Assembly: GCA_003553485.1 (NCBI GenBank)
Contig: PWEJ01000077.1
Span: 1-64,000, forward strand
Direction of reading: 5' to 3'
Source: Halanaerobiaceae bacterium
GTDB lineage: Bacteria; Bacillota; Halanaerobiia; Halanaerobiales; Halarsenatibacteraceae
DNA: 64,000 nt
This document shows positions 44,340 through 53,081 of the stretch, in pieces. Within the stretch, counting starts at the first letter, position 1. Every line of letters begins with the position of its first letter. The position numbers were made by a program, and so were the translations under genes. The notes beneath the pieces are model-generated. The model had not been told where the DNA came from. It was given only the letters and a program-made list of their open reading frames with translations, and made no database searches.

Positions 44340-45332
44340 ATGCCCAAAAACTTAACAGGTCAAAATTTTCTTAAGTTAATTGATTTTTCCTCAGAGGAGC
44401 TCTTGTTTTTATTTGATCTTTCCCAGGATCTTAAACAAAAGAAGCGGGCCGGGATTCAAGGGAACACTTTAGAAGGCAAAAACATTGCTCTTCTCTTTGA
44501 GAAGCCTTCTACTAGAACCCGCTGTGCCTTTGTAGTTGCCGCCAACGATGAGGGCGCTAAGACTGAATTTTTAGGAAAAAATGATATCCAATTTGGCAAG
44601 AAAGAAACAGTTAAAGATACTGCTAGAGTATTAGGGCGTTATTTTGATGGTATCCAATTTAGAGGTTTTGCCCATGAGACGGTGGAAATTTTGGGAGAAT
44701 ATGCTGGAGTTCCAGTCTGGAATGGTTTAACGGATAAGTACCATCCCACTCAAATTTTGGCCGACCTTCTTACTGTAAAAGAGAATTTTGGTTACCTCAA
44801 GGGGATTAATTTTGTCTATACCGGCGACGGTAGAAACAACATGGCCAACTCGCTGATGATTGGCTGTGCTAAACTTGGTTTAAATTATACAATCTGCTCT
44901 CCTAAAGAGCTCTGGCCAGAAGAAAAATTGGTGGAGCAAGCTCAAGAGCTGGCCCAAAAATCCGGTGGCTCTATAATTTTAGATGATGATCCTGTAAAAG
45001 CGGTTAAGGGTGCCGATGTCTTATATACCGACGTCTGGGTATCGATGGGAGAAGAAGAACATTTTGCCGAAAGAATAGATCTTTTAAAACCCTATCAGGT
45101 TAATCAGGAGATGATCGATAATACCGGAAATGAAGAGGTTATTTTCTTACATTGTTTGCCTGCTTATCATAATGCAGATACTGAAAATGGCGCAAAAATT
45201 TATGAAGAACATGGAATTGCTGAGATGGAAGTAACTGATGAAGTCTTTGAAAGTGATAATTCACTGGTTTTTGATCAAGCGGAAAATAGAATGCACACCA
45301 TAAAAGCCGTCATGGTTGCCACCATGACTTGA
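44340..45332 (+). CDS. arcB: Ornithine carbamoyltransferase (catabolic position)
   Basis: 330 residues. Carbamoyl-phosphate loop STRTRC, then the ornithine loop: [10 protein letters not shown], and [11 protein letters not shown], later the HCLPA catalytic Cys segment. It converts citrulline and phosphate to ornithine and carbamoyl phosphate. Its place between arcA and arcC indicates a catabolic role; the same family also makes citrulline. Ribosome site CAGGAGG. Confidence 0.96.
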   Translation: MPKNLTGQNFLKLIDFSSEELLFLFDLSQDLKQKKRAGIQGNTLEGKNIALLFEKPSTRTRCAFVVAANDEGAKTEFLGKNDIQFGKKETVKDTARVLGRYFDGIQFRGFAHETVEILGEYAGVPVWNGLTDKYHPTQILADLLTVKENFGYLKGINFVYTGDGRNNMANSLMIGCAKLGLNYTICSPKELWPEEKLVEQAQELAQKSGGSIILDDDPVKAVKGADVLYTDVWVSMGEEEHFAERIDLLKPYQVNQEMIDNTGNEEVIFLHCLPAYHNADTENGAKIYEEHGIAEMEVTDEVFESDNSLVFDQAENRMHTIKAVMVATMT

Positions 45333-45357
45333 TATTCTTTTGTAGGAGGAGATAGAG

Positions 45358-46290
45358 ATGGCTAGAATTGTAGTCGCCTTAGGAGGTAATGCTTTAGGAA
45401 GCACTCCTGAAGAACAGATAGAAGCAGTTTGTCACACTGCTGATTCACTGATTGATCTAATTGCCAATGGACATGAATTAGTTATGGTTCATGGCAATGG
45501 TCCTCAGGTGGGCATGATCAATTTAGCCTTTGAGACGGCTTTTCAAGCAGAAGAAACACCAGCAATGCCCTTTCCTGAATGTGGAGCGATGAGCCAGGGA
45601 TATATTGGCTATCATTTACAAAACGCTTTACAGGAAAAAATGGCTAAAAATAATATTACTAAAAACTGTGCCACAGTGATTACCCAGGTAGAAGTCGATA
45701 AAGATGATCCTGCCTTTAATAACCCCACAAAGCCAGTAGGAAACTTTTACAGTGAAGATGAGGCCAGAAGGTTAGAGGAAGAGAAGGGTTATCAAATGGT
45801 TGAGGATGCTGGAAGAGGTTACCGCCGAGTAGTTCCCAGTCCCCAACCAATAAATATAGTGGAAAAACATTTAATTACCAGTATTATTGCTAATGGTGAC
45901 CTGGTTATCACCTGTGGTGGTGGGGGGATTCCAGTAGTGAGGAAAAATGGTGGTTATCAAGGAGTTCCGGCAGTAATAGATAAAGATTTTGCCAGTGAGG
46001 AATTAGCTGAAGAGATCAATGCCGATCTCCTCATGATTTTAACTGCTGTGGAACAGGTAGCTTTAAACTTCGGTACACCAGAGGAAAAAGCGCTAACTCA
46101 ACTTGAGGTTGAGAAGGCTAGGGAGTATTGTGATGAAGGTCATTTTGCTCCTGGAAGCATGTTGCCAAAGGTTAAGGCTGCAATCAATTTTGCTGAAAGC
46201 AAAGAAGGTCGCAGAGCTTTAATCACTTCACTGGAAAAAGCCCAGGCCGCTCTGGTGGGTGAGACTGGCACCACTATCTTTAAAAAATAG
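45358..46290 (+). CDS. arcC: Carbamate kinase
   Basis: 310 residues. Amino-acid kinase fold: VVALGGNALG, VHGNGPQVGMI, CGGGGIPVVRKNGGYQGV with VIDKDFASEELA, and DLLMILTAVE. It transfers phosphate from carbamoyl phosphate to ADP, the only ATP-yielding step of the pathway. Ribosome site AGGAGG, 25 bases after arcB. The operon ends at the terminator at 46332. Confidence 0.97.
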   Translation: MARIVVALGGNALGSTPEEQIEAVCHTADSLIDLIANGHELVMVHGNGPQVGMINLAFETAFQAEETPAMPFPECGAMSQGYIGYHLQNALQEKMAKNNITKNCATVITQVEVDKDDPAFNNPTKPVGNFYSEDEARRLEEEKGYQMVEDAGRGYRRVVPSPQPINIVEKHLITSIIANGDLVITCGGGGIPVVRKNGGYQGVPAVIDKDFASEELAEEINADLLMILTAVEQVALNFGTPEEKALTQLEVEKAREYCDEGHFAPGSMLPKVKAAINFAESKEGRRALITSLEKAQAALVGETGTTIFKK

Positions 46291-46331
46291 AGGAAAATAA
46301 CATCTACTAATATTCTACAAATATCAAAAAT

Positions 46332-46360
46332 GAAACCGCCTTAATCGGCGGTTTCTTCTA
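46332..46360 (+). terminator. Terminator after arcABC
   Basis: GAAACCGCC (46332-46340), loop ttaatc, GGCGGTTTC (46347-46355), followed by TTCTATTT. Confidence 0.82.
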
Positions 46361-46379
46361 TTTAGTGAAATTGTTTGTT

Positions 46380-46403
46380 AAATCTTAATGTAAATCTTAA
46401 TGT
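46380..46403 (+). repeat. Two tandem copies of a 12-base repeat upstream of the activator gene
   Basis: AAATCTTAATGT occurs at 46380-46391 and again at 46392-46403 with no gap. It ends nine bases before the predicted -35 box, a typical place for a regulator site. Confidence 0.6.
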
Positions 46404-46411
46404 AAAATAGT

Positions 46412-46439
46412 TTGCTGGATATTAAGCTGTTTATATGAT
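46412..46439 (+). promoter_or_regulatory. Predicted promoter for the sigma-54 activator gene
   Basis: TTGCTG (46412-46417), 16 bases, TATGAT (46434-46439), about 65 bases before the start codon. Confidence 0.5.
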
Positions 46440-46503
46440 AAAATTATGATAGAAAAAATTGTAATAATGAATTTTATCCCCAACCCAAAACCGGGGTGAA
46501 AAA

Positions 46504-48273
46504 ATGGCAACTAAAAATAATTTTCAGGCTTTAAAAACAAAAATACAGAGCTTAAAAGAGGCAAATAGGAAAAAGGATGTTATTATTGATTCAACCCATG
46601 ATGGTATGATTGCAGTGGATGCCGATTATCAGGTGGAGATCTTTAATAGGGCGGCAGAAGAAATTTTGCAGTTAGACCGCCATGATATCATAGGTAAGGA
46701 CGTTAGAAAAGTAATTCCAAATACCAGACTTCACATAGTAATACAATCAGGCAGAGCAGAGTTAAATAGCTTTCAAAGGGTAGACGATATAAATATCATA
46801 ACTAATCGAGTTCCAGTTAAGGATGAAGATGGGGAAATTATAGGTGCGGTGGCCGTTTTTCGTGACAAAACAGAGGTGCAAAAACTAGCAGAAGAAATAA
46901 CCAATTTAAAAGAGATTAAGGTTATGCTGGAGGCTATTATTAATTCAACCCAGGATGCAATTTCTGTTGTTGATGAAGAAGGCAAGGGAATATTGATTAA
47001 TCCGGCTTATACTAAGTTAACGGGACTCACTGAAGAGGATGTATTGGGCCAACCAGCCGATGTTGATATTGCTGAAGGCAAAAGCATGCACTATCAGGTC
47101 CTGCAAACCAAAGAGCCGGTAAAAGGGGTAAGAATGAAGGTCGGCCCGCAAAAGAAAGATGTTATAGTTGATGTAGCACCAATAATGGTAGATGGAGAGC
47201 TGAAGGGCAGTGTAGGAGTAATTCATGATGTTTCAGAGATTAAACAGCTTACCAAAGAATTAGACCAGGCCCGAAGGATGATTCGGCAGCTAAAAGCGCG
47301 CTATAGTTTTGCTGATATTGTAGGTGAAAGTGCAACCATGAGAGCTGCCATAAACAAAGCTCAAAAAGCCTCTGCTACACCGGCCACAGTATTATTAAGA
47401 GGAGAAAGCGGTACTGGTAAAGAACTTTTTGCTCATGCTATTCATAATGAAAGTCCGCGAAAAGAGCGCAAATTTATCAGAGTTAACTGTAGCTCTCTTT
47501 CTGACAGTCTTTTAGAGAGTGAATTATTTGGCTATGTTGAGGGAGCCTTTACTGGCGCTAAAAAAGAGGGGAAAAAAGGACTTTTTGAAGAGGCCGATGG
47601 GGGAACTATATTTTTAGATGAAATAGGCAAAATAAGTGATAATTTACAGGTTAAACTACTGAGAGTTTTACAGGAAAAAGAGATAGTCAGAGTGGGAGAT
47701 ACCCGGCCAGTTAAAATAGATGTCCGGGTCATCTGTGCTACAAATATCAATTTAGAACGTTCAGTACAAGAAGGTGATTTTAGAGAGGATTTATATTATC
47801 GTTTAAATGTTTTTCCTATCACTATACCTCCATTACGAGAAAGAAAAGAAGATATGGAGGCTCTCATCAATCATATAATCCGCAAGTTTAATCAAGAATA
47901 CGGCCGGGCAGTTAAGGGAATAACTGAAGAGGCATTGACTGAACTAAAGCGTTATAATTGGCCAGGAAATGTCAGGGAATTAGAAAATATTATTGGTCAG
48001 GGCATGATTCACATGGATTTACAGGAAGAAATGATTGCCAAACATCCCCTGCCGCTTTTAAAAGAGGATAAAATTGAATTGCCTGAAGTTAAGCCAATAT
48101 CATCGACTTCTTTAGAAGATCATTCCCTTAAAGAAATTATTGAAGAGACGGAAAAAAAGCTGATAATCAAGGCTTTAGAGAAAACTGACGATAATAGAAC
48201 TGAGGCCGCTAAAAGGCTGGGAATAGCAGTACGGAGCCTCTATTATAAAATGGACAAATATGGTATAGACTAA
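46504..48273 (+). CDS. Sigma-54-dependent activator, PAS-PAS-AAA-Fis (BkdR-like)
   Basis: 589 residues. A short coiled coil, PAS (about 25-130) and second PAS (about 140-250) precede the AAA+ domain: Walker A GESGTGKE (300-307), sigma-54 contact loop GAFTGA (347-352), FLDEIGKI Walker B, YYRLNVFPI and WPGNVREL. The C-terminus is a Fis helix-turn-helix (RTEAAKRLGIAVRSLYYKM). No receiver domain, so the PAS domains probably sense a ligand. A terminator and a -24/-12 promoter separate it from the amino-acid operon it likely activates. Confidence 0.93.
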   Translation: MATKNNFQALKTKIQSLKEANRKKDVIIDSTHDGMIAVDADYQVEIFNRAAEEILQLDRHDIIGKDVRKVIPNTRLHIVIQSGRAELNSFQRVDDINIITNRVPVKDEDGEIIGAVAVFRDKTEVQKLAEEITNLKEIKVMLEAIINSTQDAISVVDEEGKGILINPAYTKLTGLTEEDVLGQPADVDIAEGKSMHYQVLQTKEPVKGVRMKVGPQKKDVIVDVAPIMVDGELKGSVGVIHDVSEIKQLTKELDQARRMIRQLKARYSFADIVGESATMRAAINKAQKASATPATVLLRGESGTGKELFAHAIHNESPRKERKFIRVNCSSLSDSLLESELFGYVEGAFTGAKKEGKKGLFEEADGGTIFLDEIGKISDNLQVKLLRVLQEKEIVRVGDTRPVKIDVRVICATNINLERSVQEGDFREDLYYRLNVFPITIPPLRERKEDMEALINHIIRKFNQEYGRAVKGITEEALTELKRYNWPGNVRELENIIGQGMIHMDLQEEMIAKHPLPLLKEDKIELPEVKPISSTSLEDHSLKEIIEETEKKLIIKALEKTDDNRTEAAKRLGIAVRSLYYKMDKYGID

Positions 48274-48296
48274 TCAAGATTAACCCATGATTATCT

Positions 48297-48326
48297 CTGC
48301 AAATTATTGCCTGCAAAAATTTGCAG
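48297..48326. promoter_or_regulatory. Candidate upstream activating sequence
   Basis: CTGCAAA at 48297-48303 and 48311-48317 plus the inverse TTTGCAG at 48320-48326; the last two form a palindrome with a 2-base centre. It lies 145-175 bases before the -24 box, the normal distance for enhancer-binding proteins. Confidence 0.5.
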
Positions 48327-48414
48327 ACCTCTGCTTTTTTCTGCAGGATTTTATGCTTTTTAATTATTTGAAATTTAAGAACAAATATTTTCCATAAATT
48401 TTTTTGCTTAAAAG

Positions 48415-48452
48415 CACTGTCAACTGAGGTAGTTGGCGGTGTTTTATTTTTT
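48415..48452 (+). terminator. Terminator after the sigma-54 activator gene
   Basis: CACTGTCAACT (48415-48425) pairs with AGTTGGCGGTG (48431-48441) with two G-T pairs and a 5-base loop, then TTTTATTTTTTTT. It isolates the activator from the operon that follows. Confidence 0.8.
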
Positions 48453-48471
48453 TTGCCTATAAAAGCTAATC

Positions 48472-48487
48472 TGGAATGAAAATTGCA
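48472..48487 (+). promoter_or_regulatory. Sigma-54 (-24/-12) promoter of the amino-acid operon
   Basis: TGGAATGAAAATTGCA has the -24 GG (48473-48474) and -12 GC (48485-48486) exactly 10 bases apart; against TGGCACNNNNNTTGCA it matches nine of eleven fixed positions. The start of transcription would be near 48498, 39 bases before the first gene. Confidence 0.8.
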
Positions 48488-48536
48488 TGTATATAATAGT
48501 GGAACGTGAAAACTAAAACATTACGGGGGGTTTCCT

Positions 48537-49607
48537 ATGGACATATTTGCTAAAATGCAGGAACATGGCCATGAACAGCTTATTTTCTTGCAGGAGAATA
48601 AAACTGACCTGAAAGCGATTATTGGAATTCACAACACTGTTTTAGGTCCAGCCTTAGGTGGTTGCAGAATGTGGGATTATGATGAAGAAGAAGATGCCAT
48701 TGATGATGTTTTAAGATTATCAAAGGGAATGACTTACAAAGCTGGAATCTCAGGGGAAGACTTTGGAGGAGGAAAAACAGTTATCTGGGGTGACCCAGAG
48801 ACTCATCGAACAGAAGGTCTATTTCGAGCCTTAGGGCGCTATATTGATGCCTTAAATGGTCGTTATTCCACCGGAACAGATGTTGGAACCCAGCCCGAGG
48901 ACTTTGTCTTGATGAGAAAAGAAACCCCTTATGTAGGAGCTTTACCCAAAGAATATGGTGGAGGAGGAGACTCTTCAGTTCCCACAGCCTATGGCACCTT
49001 TTTAGGTATTCAGGCCAGCTGCAAATATAAGTATAACAGTGATGATTTAAAAGGAAAAAAAATAGCCATTCAGGGTTTAGGAAAAGTAGGCCTTAAATTA
49101 GCCCGACATTTAAAAGATGCTGGTGCAGAGCTAGTTGGAACAGATGTCGTGGAGGATAACATCGAGGCCGGTAAAAAAATAGGGATGGAAATAGTGGAAC
49201 CTGATGAAATCTATGATGTTGATTGTGATGTCTTTTCCCCCAATGCTTTAGGGGCAGTGGTTAATGATGACACTATCAATAGATTTAAATGTGATATAAT
49301 CTGCGGAGCTGCCAATAATATTCTAGCTGAAGCAAAACATGGTAAAGAGTTAGCCAATAAAGGCATTTTATATGCACCAGATTACATTGTTAATGCTGGA
49401 GGTTTGATTTTAGTCTGTGATGAAATGGAGCCCAATGGTTATAGTGAAGAAAGAGTTTTGAAGAAATGTGAAGAAATTTATAACAAGCTCTTAAAAGTTT
49501 TCAAACTTGCTGATGAAGAAAATATAACCACTAATAAGGCAGCTGATAAATTAGTGGAAGAGAGAATTTCTACCATTGAAGTAACTAATACAATAAGTAA
49601 ATATTAA
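48537..49607 (+). CDS. Leu/Val/Phe-type amino acid dehydrogenase, first copy
   Basis: 356 residues. Glu/Leu/Phe/Val dehydrogenase family: LGGCRMWDYDEEEDAIDDVL, MTYKAG and GGGKTVI catalytic Lys segments, Rossmann GLGKVG with an acidic residue after the second strand (GTDVVED), indicating NAD. It differs from the second copy at the substrate pocket (STGTDVGTQ, FSPNALGAV, IVNAGGLILVCDEME) and has a GGGGDSSV loop, so it may prefer a different amino acid. It oxidatively deaminates it to 2-oxoacid plus NADH. First gene after the sigma-54 promoter. Confidence 0.92.
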   Translation: MDIFAKMQEHGHEQLIFLQENKTDLKAIIGIHNTVLGPALGGCRMWDYDEEEDAIDDVLRLSKGMTYKAGISGEDFGGGKTVIWGDPETHRTEGLFRALGRYIDALNGRYSTGTDVGTQPEDFVLMRKETPYVGALPKEYGGGGDSSVPTAYGTFLGIQASCKYKYNSDDLKGKKIAIQGLGKVGLKLARHLKDAGAELVGTDVVEDNIEAGKKIGMEIVEPDEIYDVDCDVFSPNALGAVVNDDTINRFKCDIICGAANNILAEAKHGKELANKGILYAPDYIVNAGGLILVCDEMEPNGYSEERVLKKCEEIYNKLLKVFKLADEENITTNKAADKLVEERISTIEVTNTISKY

Positions 49608-49639
49608 GTTTAAGATACTCTGAGAGGAGGAAGTCTCTT

Positions 49640-50551
49640 ATGGTTGCAAGTATTGATGAATTGGTTTCTCGAGCCAAAGAATTACCTCCGACAAAAATGG
49701 CAGTAGCTGCAGCAGGAGATGAAGCAGTCTTAGAAAGTGTTTTTCGAGCCTGGCAGGAGGGCATTATTGAACCTGTATTAGTGGGTGATAAAGAAAAAAT
49801 AATTGAAGCCCAAAAAGAGTTAAATAAAGATTTTGCAGCTGAGATTATAGAGGTTGAAAATAAAAAGGCAGCAGCTGATAAAGTTATGGAGTTAATAGCC
49901 AAGGGTGAAGCCGACTTTCCCATGAAGGGATTGCTTAGCTCCAGTATTATTTTACGAGCATTGATGAATAAAGAATATGGCCTGAGACAGGAAGGTTTAC
50001 TGAGCCTGGTTACCGTAATCTATTTAAAAAGAGAGCAGAGAATTGTTTTGCTCTCCGATGCCGGTTTAAATATTGCACCAGATTTAAAAGATAAAGTTGA
50101 AATTATAAAGAATGCCGTTACTATCGCCCGCAGTTTAGGAATTGAATACCCCAAAGTAGCTCCTTTAGCTGCTGTGGAAGAGATAAAAGAGAGTATGCCA
50201 GCTACTTTAGAGGCTGCTCAGCTGGCCAAAATGGCTGATAGAAATCAGATCAAAAACTGCTCAATAGATGGCCCCTTAGCCTTAGATAATGCTATTCTTC
50301 CTGAGGCTGCCAAGCATAAAGGGATTTCTGGCGAGGTGGCAGGCAAGGCCGATATCTTGCTGACACCTGATATAGAGGCCGGTAACATCCTTTATAAAGC
50401 CTGGATTTTATATGCCGGTTTTTCTTCAGCCAGCGTTGTATATGGAGCTAAAGTTCCGCTGGTCCTGACTTCTCGAGCCGACAGTCCCAAGACCAAATTT
50501 AATTCTATTGCTCTGGCCAAGATGGTGACTTTAGGCCTGGCTGATTTATAG
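49640..50551 (+). CDS. ptb: Phosphate butyryltransferase
   Basis: 303 residues, phosphotransacetylase fold of the Ptb branch: KMAVAAAGDEAVLESVFRA, FPMKGLLSSSIILRAL, VLLSDAGLNIAPDL, SIDGPLALDNAI and LTPDIEAGNILYKA. It exchanges CoA of a short or branched acyl-CoA for phosphate. Next to buk and the 2-oxoacid oxidoreductase, likely substrates are isobutyryl-, isovaleryl- and 2-methylbutyryl-CoA. GAGGAGG before ATG 49640. Confidence 0.95.
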   Translation: MVASIDELVSRAKELPPTKMAVAAAGDEAVLESVFRAWQEGIIEPVLVGDKEKIIEAQKELNKDFAAEIIEVENKKAAADKVMELIAKGEADFPMKGLLSSSIILRALMNKEYGLRQEGLLSLVTVIYLKREQRIVLLSDAGLNIAPDLKDKVEIIKNAVTIARSLGIEYPKVAPLAAVEEIKESMPATLEAAQLAKMADRNQIKNCSIDGPLALDNAILPEAAKHKGISGEVAGKADILLTPDIEAGNILYKAWILYAGFSSASVVYGAKVPLVLTSRADSPKTKFNSIALAKMVTLGLADL

Positions 50552-50593
50552 ACTTATATTATACCAAAAATTTATTACCCAGGGGGTTTTAAA

Positions 50594-51664
50594 ATGACAA
50601 AGGTTTTTCAATTGATGCAGGAAGGTGATTTTGAACAGGTAGTCTATAATTATGATGAGGAATCTGGTTTAAAAGCTATTATCTGTATCCATGATACCAC
50701 TTTAGGTCCAGCTTTAGGTGGAACAAGAATGTGGAATTATGATAATGAAGAAGAAGCTTTAAAGGATGTATTAAGGCTAGCCCGGGGTATGACTTACAAG
50801 GCTTCAGCAGCGGGTTTGAATTTAGGAGGAGGAAAGGCCGTTATTATTGGTGATGCCGAGAAAGATAAAAGTGAAGCGCTCTGGCGAGCCTTTGGTCGTT
50901 TTGTGCAAAGCCTAAATGGCCGCTATATAACTGCAGAAGACGTCAATACTGAGGTAGAGGATATGGACTTTGTTGCTGAAGAGACTGACCATGTTACCGG
51001 TCTACCGGGAACCAGCGGTGACCCCTCACCTGTTACAGCCATGGGAGTATGGAAAGCCATGAAAGCCAGCGCTGAAGAGGTTTACGGCAGTAAAGATCTT
51101 GCCGGAAAAACAGTTGCGATACAGGGTGTTGGCAGTGTTGGATATTATCTTGCCAAGCATATTGCTGAAGAAGGGGGCAAGTTGATTGTTACCGATATTA
51201 AAGAGGAAAAAATCAAACGGGTTGAAAGGGAATTTGGAGCGGAATATGTTGAACCCGATGAAATCTACGGCGTAGACTGCGATATCTTTGCTCCTACTGC
51301 CCTGGGGGCCGTAATTAATGATGATACCATACCGCAGCTTAAATGCGATATAGTCTGTGGGGGAGCCAATAATGTATTGGCAGAAGATCGCCATGGAGAT
51401 ATTCTCCATGAAAAAGATATTCTCTATGCTCCTGATTATGTAGCTAATGCCGGTGGGCTTATGAATGTCTATGATGAAATGGAGCCTGGTGGTTACAAGA
51501 AAGATAGAGCCCTTAAAAGAACAGATAAAATTTATGGAAACACCAAAACTATTTTTGCCATTAGTAAAAGAGATAATATCCCAACTTATAAAGCAGCGGA
51601 TATTCTGGCGGAAGAGAGAATAGCTAAAATGAGGAAGGTTCGCAGTAATTTCATTATCAAATAA
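50594..51664 (+). CDS. ldh: Leucine dehydrogenase, second copy
   Basis: 356 residues and closer than the first copy to Bacillus leucine dehydrogenase: [72 protein letters not shown], and [18 protein letters not shown]-dependent oxidative deamination of Leu, Val and Ile is expected. It lies between ptb and buk, so both dehydrogenases belong to one transcript. Symbol ldh here means leucine dehydrogenase (bcd in clostridia). Confidence 0.94.
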   Translation: MTKVFQLMQEGDFEQVVYNYDEESGLKAIICIHDTTLGPALGGTRMWNYDNEEEALKDVLRLARGMTYKASAAGLNLGGGKAVIIGDAEKDKSEALWRAFGRFVQSLNGRYITAEDVNTEVEDMDFVAEETDHVTGLPGTSGDPSPVTAMGVWKAMKASAEEVYGSKDLAGKTVAIQGVGSVGYYLAKHIAEEGGKLIVTDIKEEKIKRVEREFGAEYVEPDEIYGVDCDIFAPTALGAVINDDTIPQLKCDIVCGGANNVLAEDRHGDILHEKDILYAPDYVANAGGLMNVYDEMEPGGYKKDRALKRTDKIYGNTKTIFAISKRDNIPTYKAADILAEERIAKMRKVRSNFIIK

Positions 51665-51705
51665 CGCAGACTAAATAATATGACAATTACAAGAGAGGTG
51701 TTTAG

Positions 51706-52779
51706 TTGACCATGTACAAAATCCTGGTCATCAACCCGGGTTCAACCTCAACTAAAATCGCATTCTTCCAGGGAACATCGGAAAAGTTCAGCAAAACTAT
51801 CAATCACGAGCAAGCAGAACTTGCTAAATTTCCTCATATTTCAGCTCAACTTAATTTTCGCCAGCGTTTAATTGAAGAATTTTTAACTGAACAGGAGATA
51901 GACTTAGCTGAACTCGATGCTGTAGTTGGCCGGGGGGGATTATTAAAACCCATCCCTGGTGGAACCTATGAGGTTAATGGAAAAATGATAGAAGATCTAA
52001 AGAAGGGTTTACAGGGTGAGCATGCCAGCAACTTAGGTGGCCAATTGGCTTATGCTCTCACCAAAAACACTGAAGCAAAGGCCTTTATCGTCGATCCAGT
52101 GGTGGTAGATGAATTATCTCCTTTAGCAAGGTTATCAGGCCATCCTGACCTGCCTAGAAGAAGTATCTTTCATGCCCTAAATCAAAAGGCGATAGCTCGT
52201 CGCTATGCCGAAGAAAAAGGTGTAAAATATCAGCAGGTTGAAGTAATAGTGACCCACTTAGGTGGTGGTATCTCCTGCGGTTTACACCGCGCAGGAGAGG
52301 TGATTGATGTCAATAATGCTCTAAGCGGTGAAGGTCCCTTTTCTCCCAATCGCACGGGAGGGCTGCCTACCCTTGATTTAGCTGAATTATGTCTGGCTGA
52401 AGAGGAAAACCCCTCAGAAATTAAAGCCAAACTTTTGCAAGAGGGAGGAGTTGTAGCTTATCTGGGCACCAATAATATGATAGAGGTTGAAAAAAAAGCT
52501 CAGGCTGGTGTAGAGGAGTATGATTTAGTCTTTAGAGCTATGGCCTATCAGGTAAGCAAAGAGATTGGCTCTCTGGCAGCAATTTCAGGAGAAAATTTAG
52601 AGGCTATTCTTTTGACTGGAGGAATAGCTCATTCACAATATTTTGTTGAATTAATCAAAGAAAGAGTCGAATTTCTGGCACCTGTGCACACTTATCCTGG
52701 CGAAGAGGAGATGCAGGCTTTAGCAGCCGGAGCTTTTAGGGTCCTATCAGGAGAAGAAGCTGCTAAAGTTTATCAATAA
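51706..52779 (+). CDS. buk: Butyrate kinase
   Basis: 357 residues from TTG 51706, spaced five bases from AGAGGTG; ATG 51712 is the alternative (355 residues). ASKHA kinase fold: ILVINPGSTSTKIAFF, FIVDPVVVDEL, VEVIVTHLGGGISCG, GPFSPNRTGGLP and EAILLTGGIAHS. It makes ATP from acyl-phosphate and ADP. With Ptb it completes the acyl-CoA to fatty-acid step. Confidence 0.95.
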   Translation: MTMYKILVINPGSTSTKIAFFQGTSEKFSKTINHEQAELAKFPHISAQLNFRQRLIEEFLTEQEIDLAELDAVVGRGGLLKPIPGGTYEVNGKMIEDLKKGLQGEHASNLGGQLAYALTKNTEAKAFIVDPVVVDELSPLARLSGHPDLPRRSIFHALNQKAIARRYAEEKGVKYQQVEVIVTHLGGGISCGLHRAGEVIDVNNALSGEGPFSPNRTGGLPTLDLAELCLAEEENPSEIKAKLLQEGGVVAYLGTNNMIEVEKKAQAGVEEYDLVFRAMAYQVSKEIGSLAAISGENLEAILLTGGIAHSQYFVELIKERVEFLAPVHTYPGEEEMQALAAGAFRVLSGEEAAKVYQ

Positions 52780-52806
52780 TTAAATTTTCAAGAGGAGGGA
52801 AAAATC

Positions 52807-53055
52807 TTGGCTGAGGTCAAAGATAAAACTGAAGTGCAAAATAAAAAAATGGTTGTGGATGAAGAAAGATGTAAAGGTTGTGGGCTTTGTGTTAATGTCT
52901 GCCCGGTAGAAATTATTGAAAATGCTGAGGATAGAATAAATCAGAATGGCTATCATCCAGCTGAAATTAAGCCAGAAAATCAAGATAAATGCACAAGCTG
53001 TACCCAGTGTTATCAAATCTGCCCCGATGTCTGTATCACTGTCTATAAAGAGTAA
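52807..53055 (+). CDS. vorD: 2-oxoacid:ferredoxin oxidoreductase, delta (ferredoxin) subunit
   Basis: 82 residues, TTG start behind GAGGAGGG. Two [4Fe-4S] motifs CKGCGLCVNVCP and CTSCTQCYQICP. About 15 residues of charged tail precede them. It passes electrons from the TPP subunit to external ferredoxin. First of the four oxidoreductase genes, 26 bases ahead of the alpha subunit. Confidence 0.92.
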   Translation: MAEVKDKTEVQNKKMVVDEERCKGCGLCVNVCPVEIIENAEDRINQNGYHPAEIKPENQDKCTSCTQCYQICPDVCITVYKE

Positions 53056-53081
53056 GAATTGAAAGGAGGATATAGAAAATA

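Noticed and set aside
48483-48497. Sigma-A promoter using TATAAT at 48492-48497
   Set aside because: No -35 hexamer lies 16-18 bases upstream; the -24/-12 pair fits better and an activator gene is adjacent.
51026-51409. 127-codon minus-strand frame inside the second leucine dehydrogenase gene
   Set aside because: It is antisense to a well-conserved coding region, has no ribosome site and no recognisable protein features.
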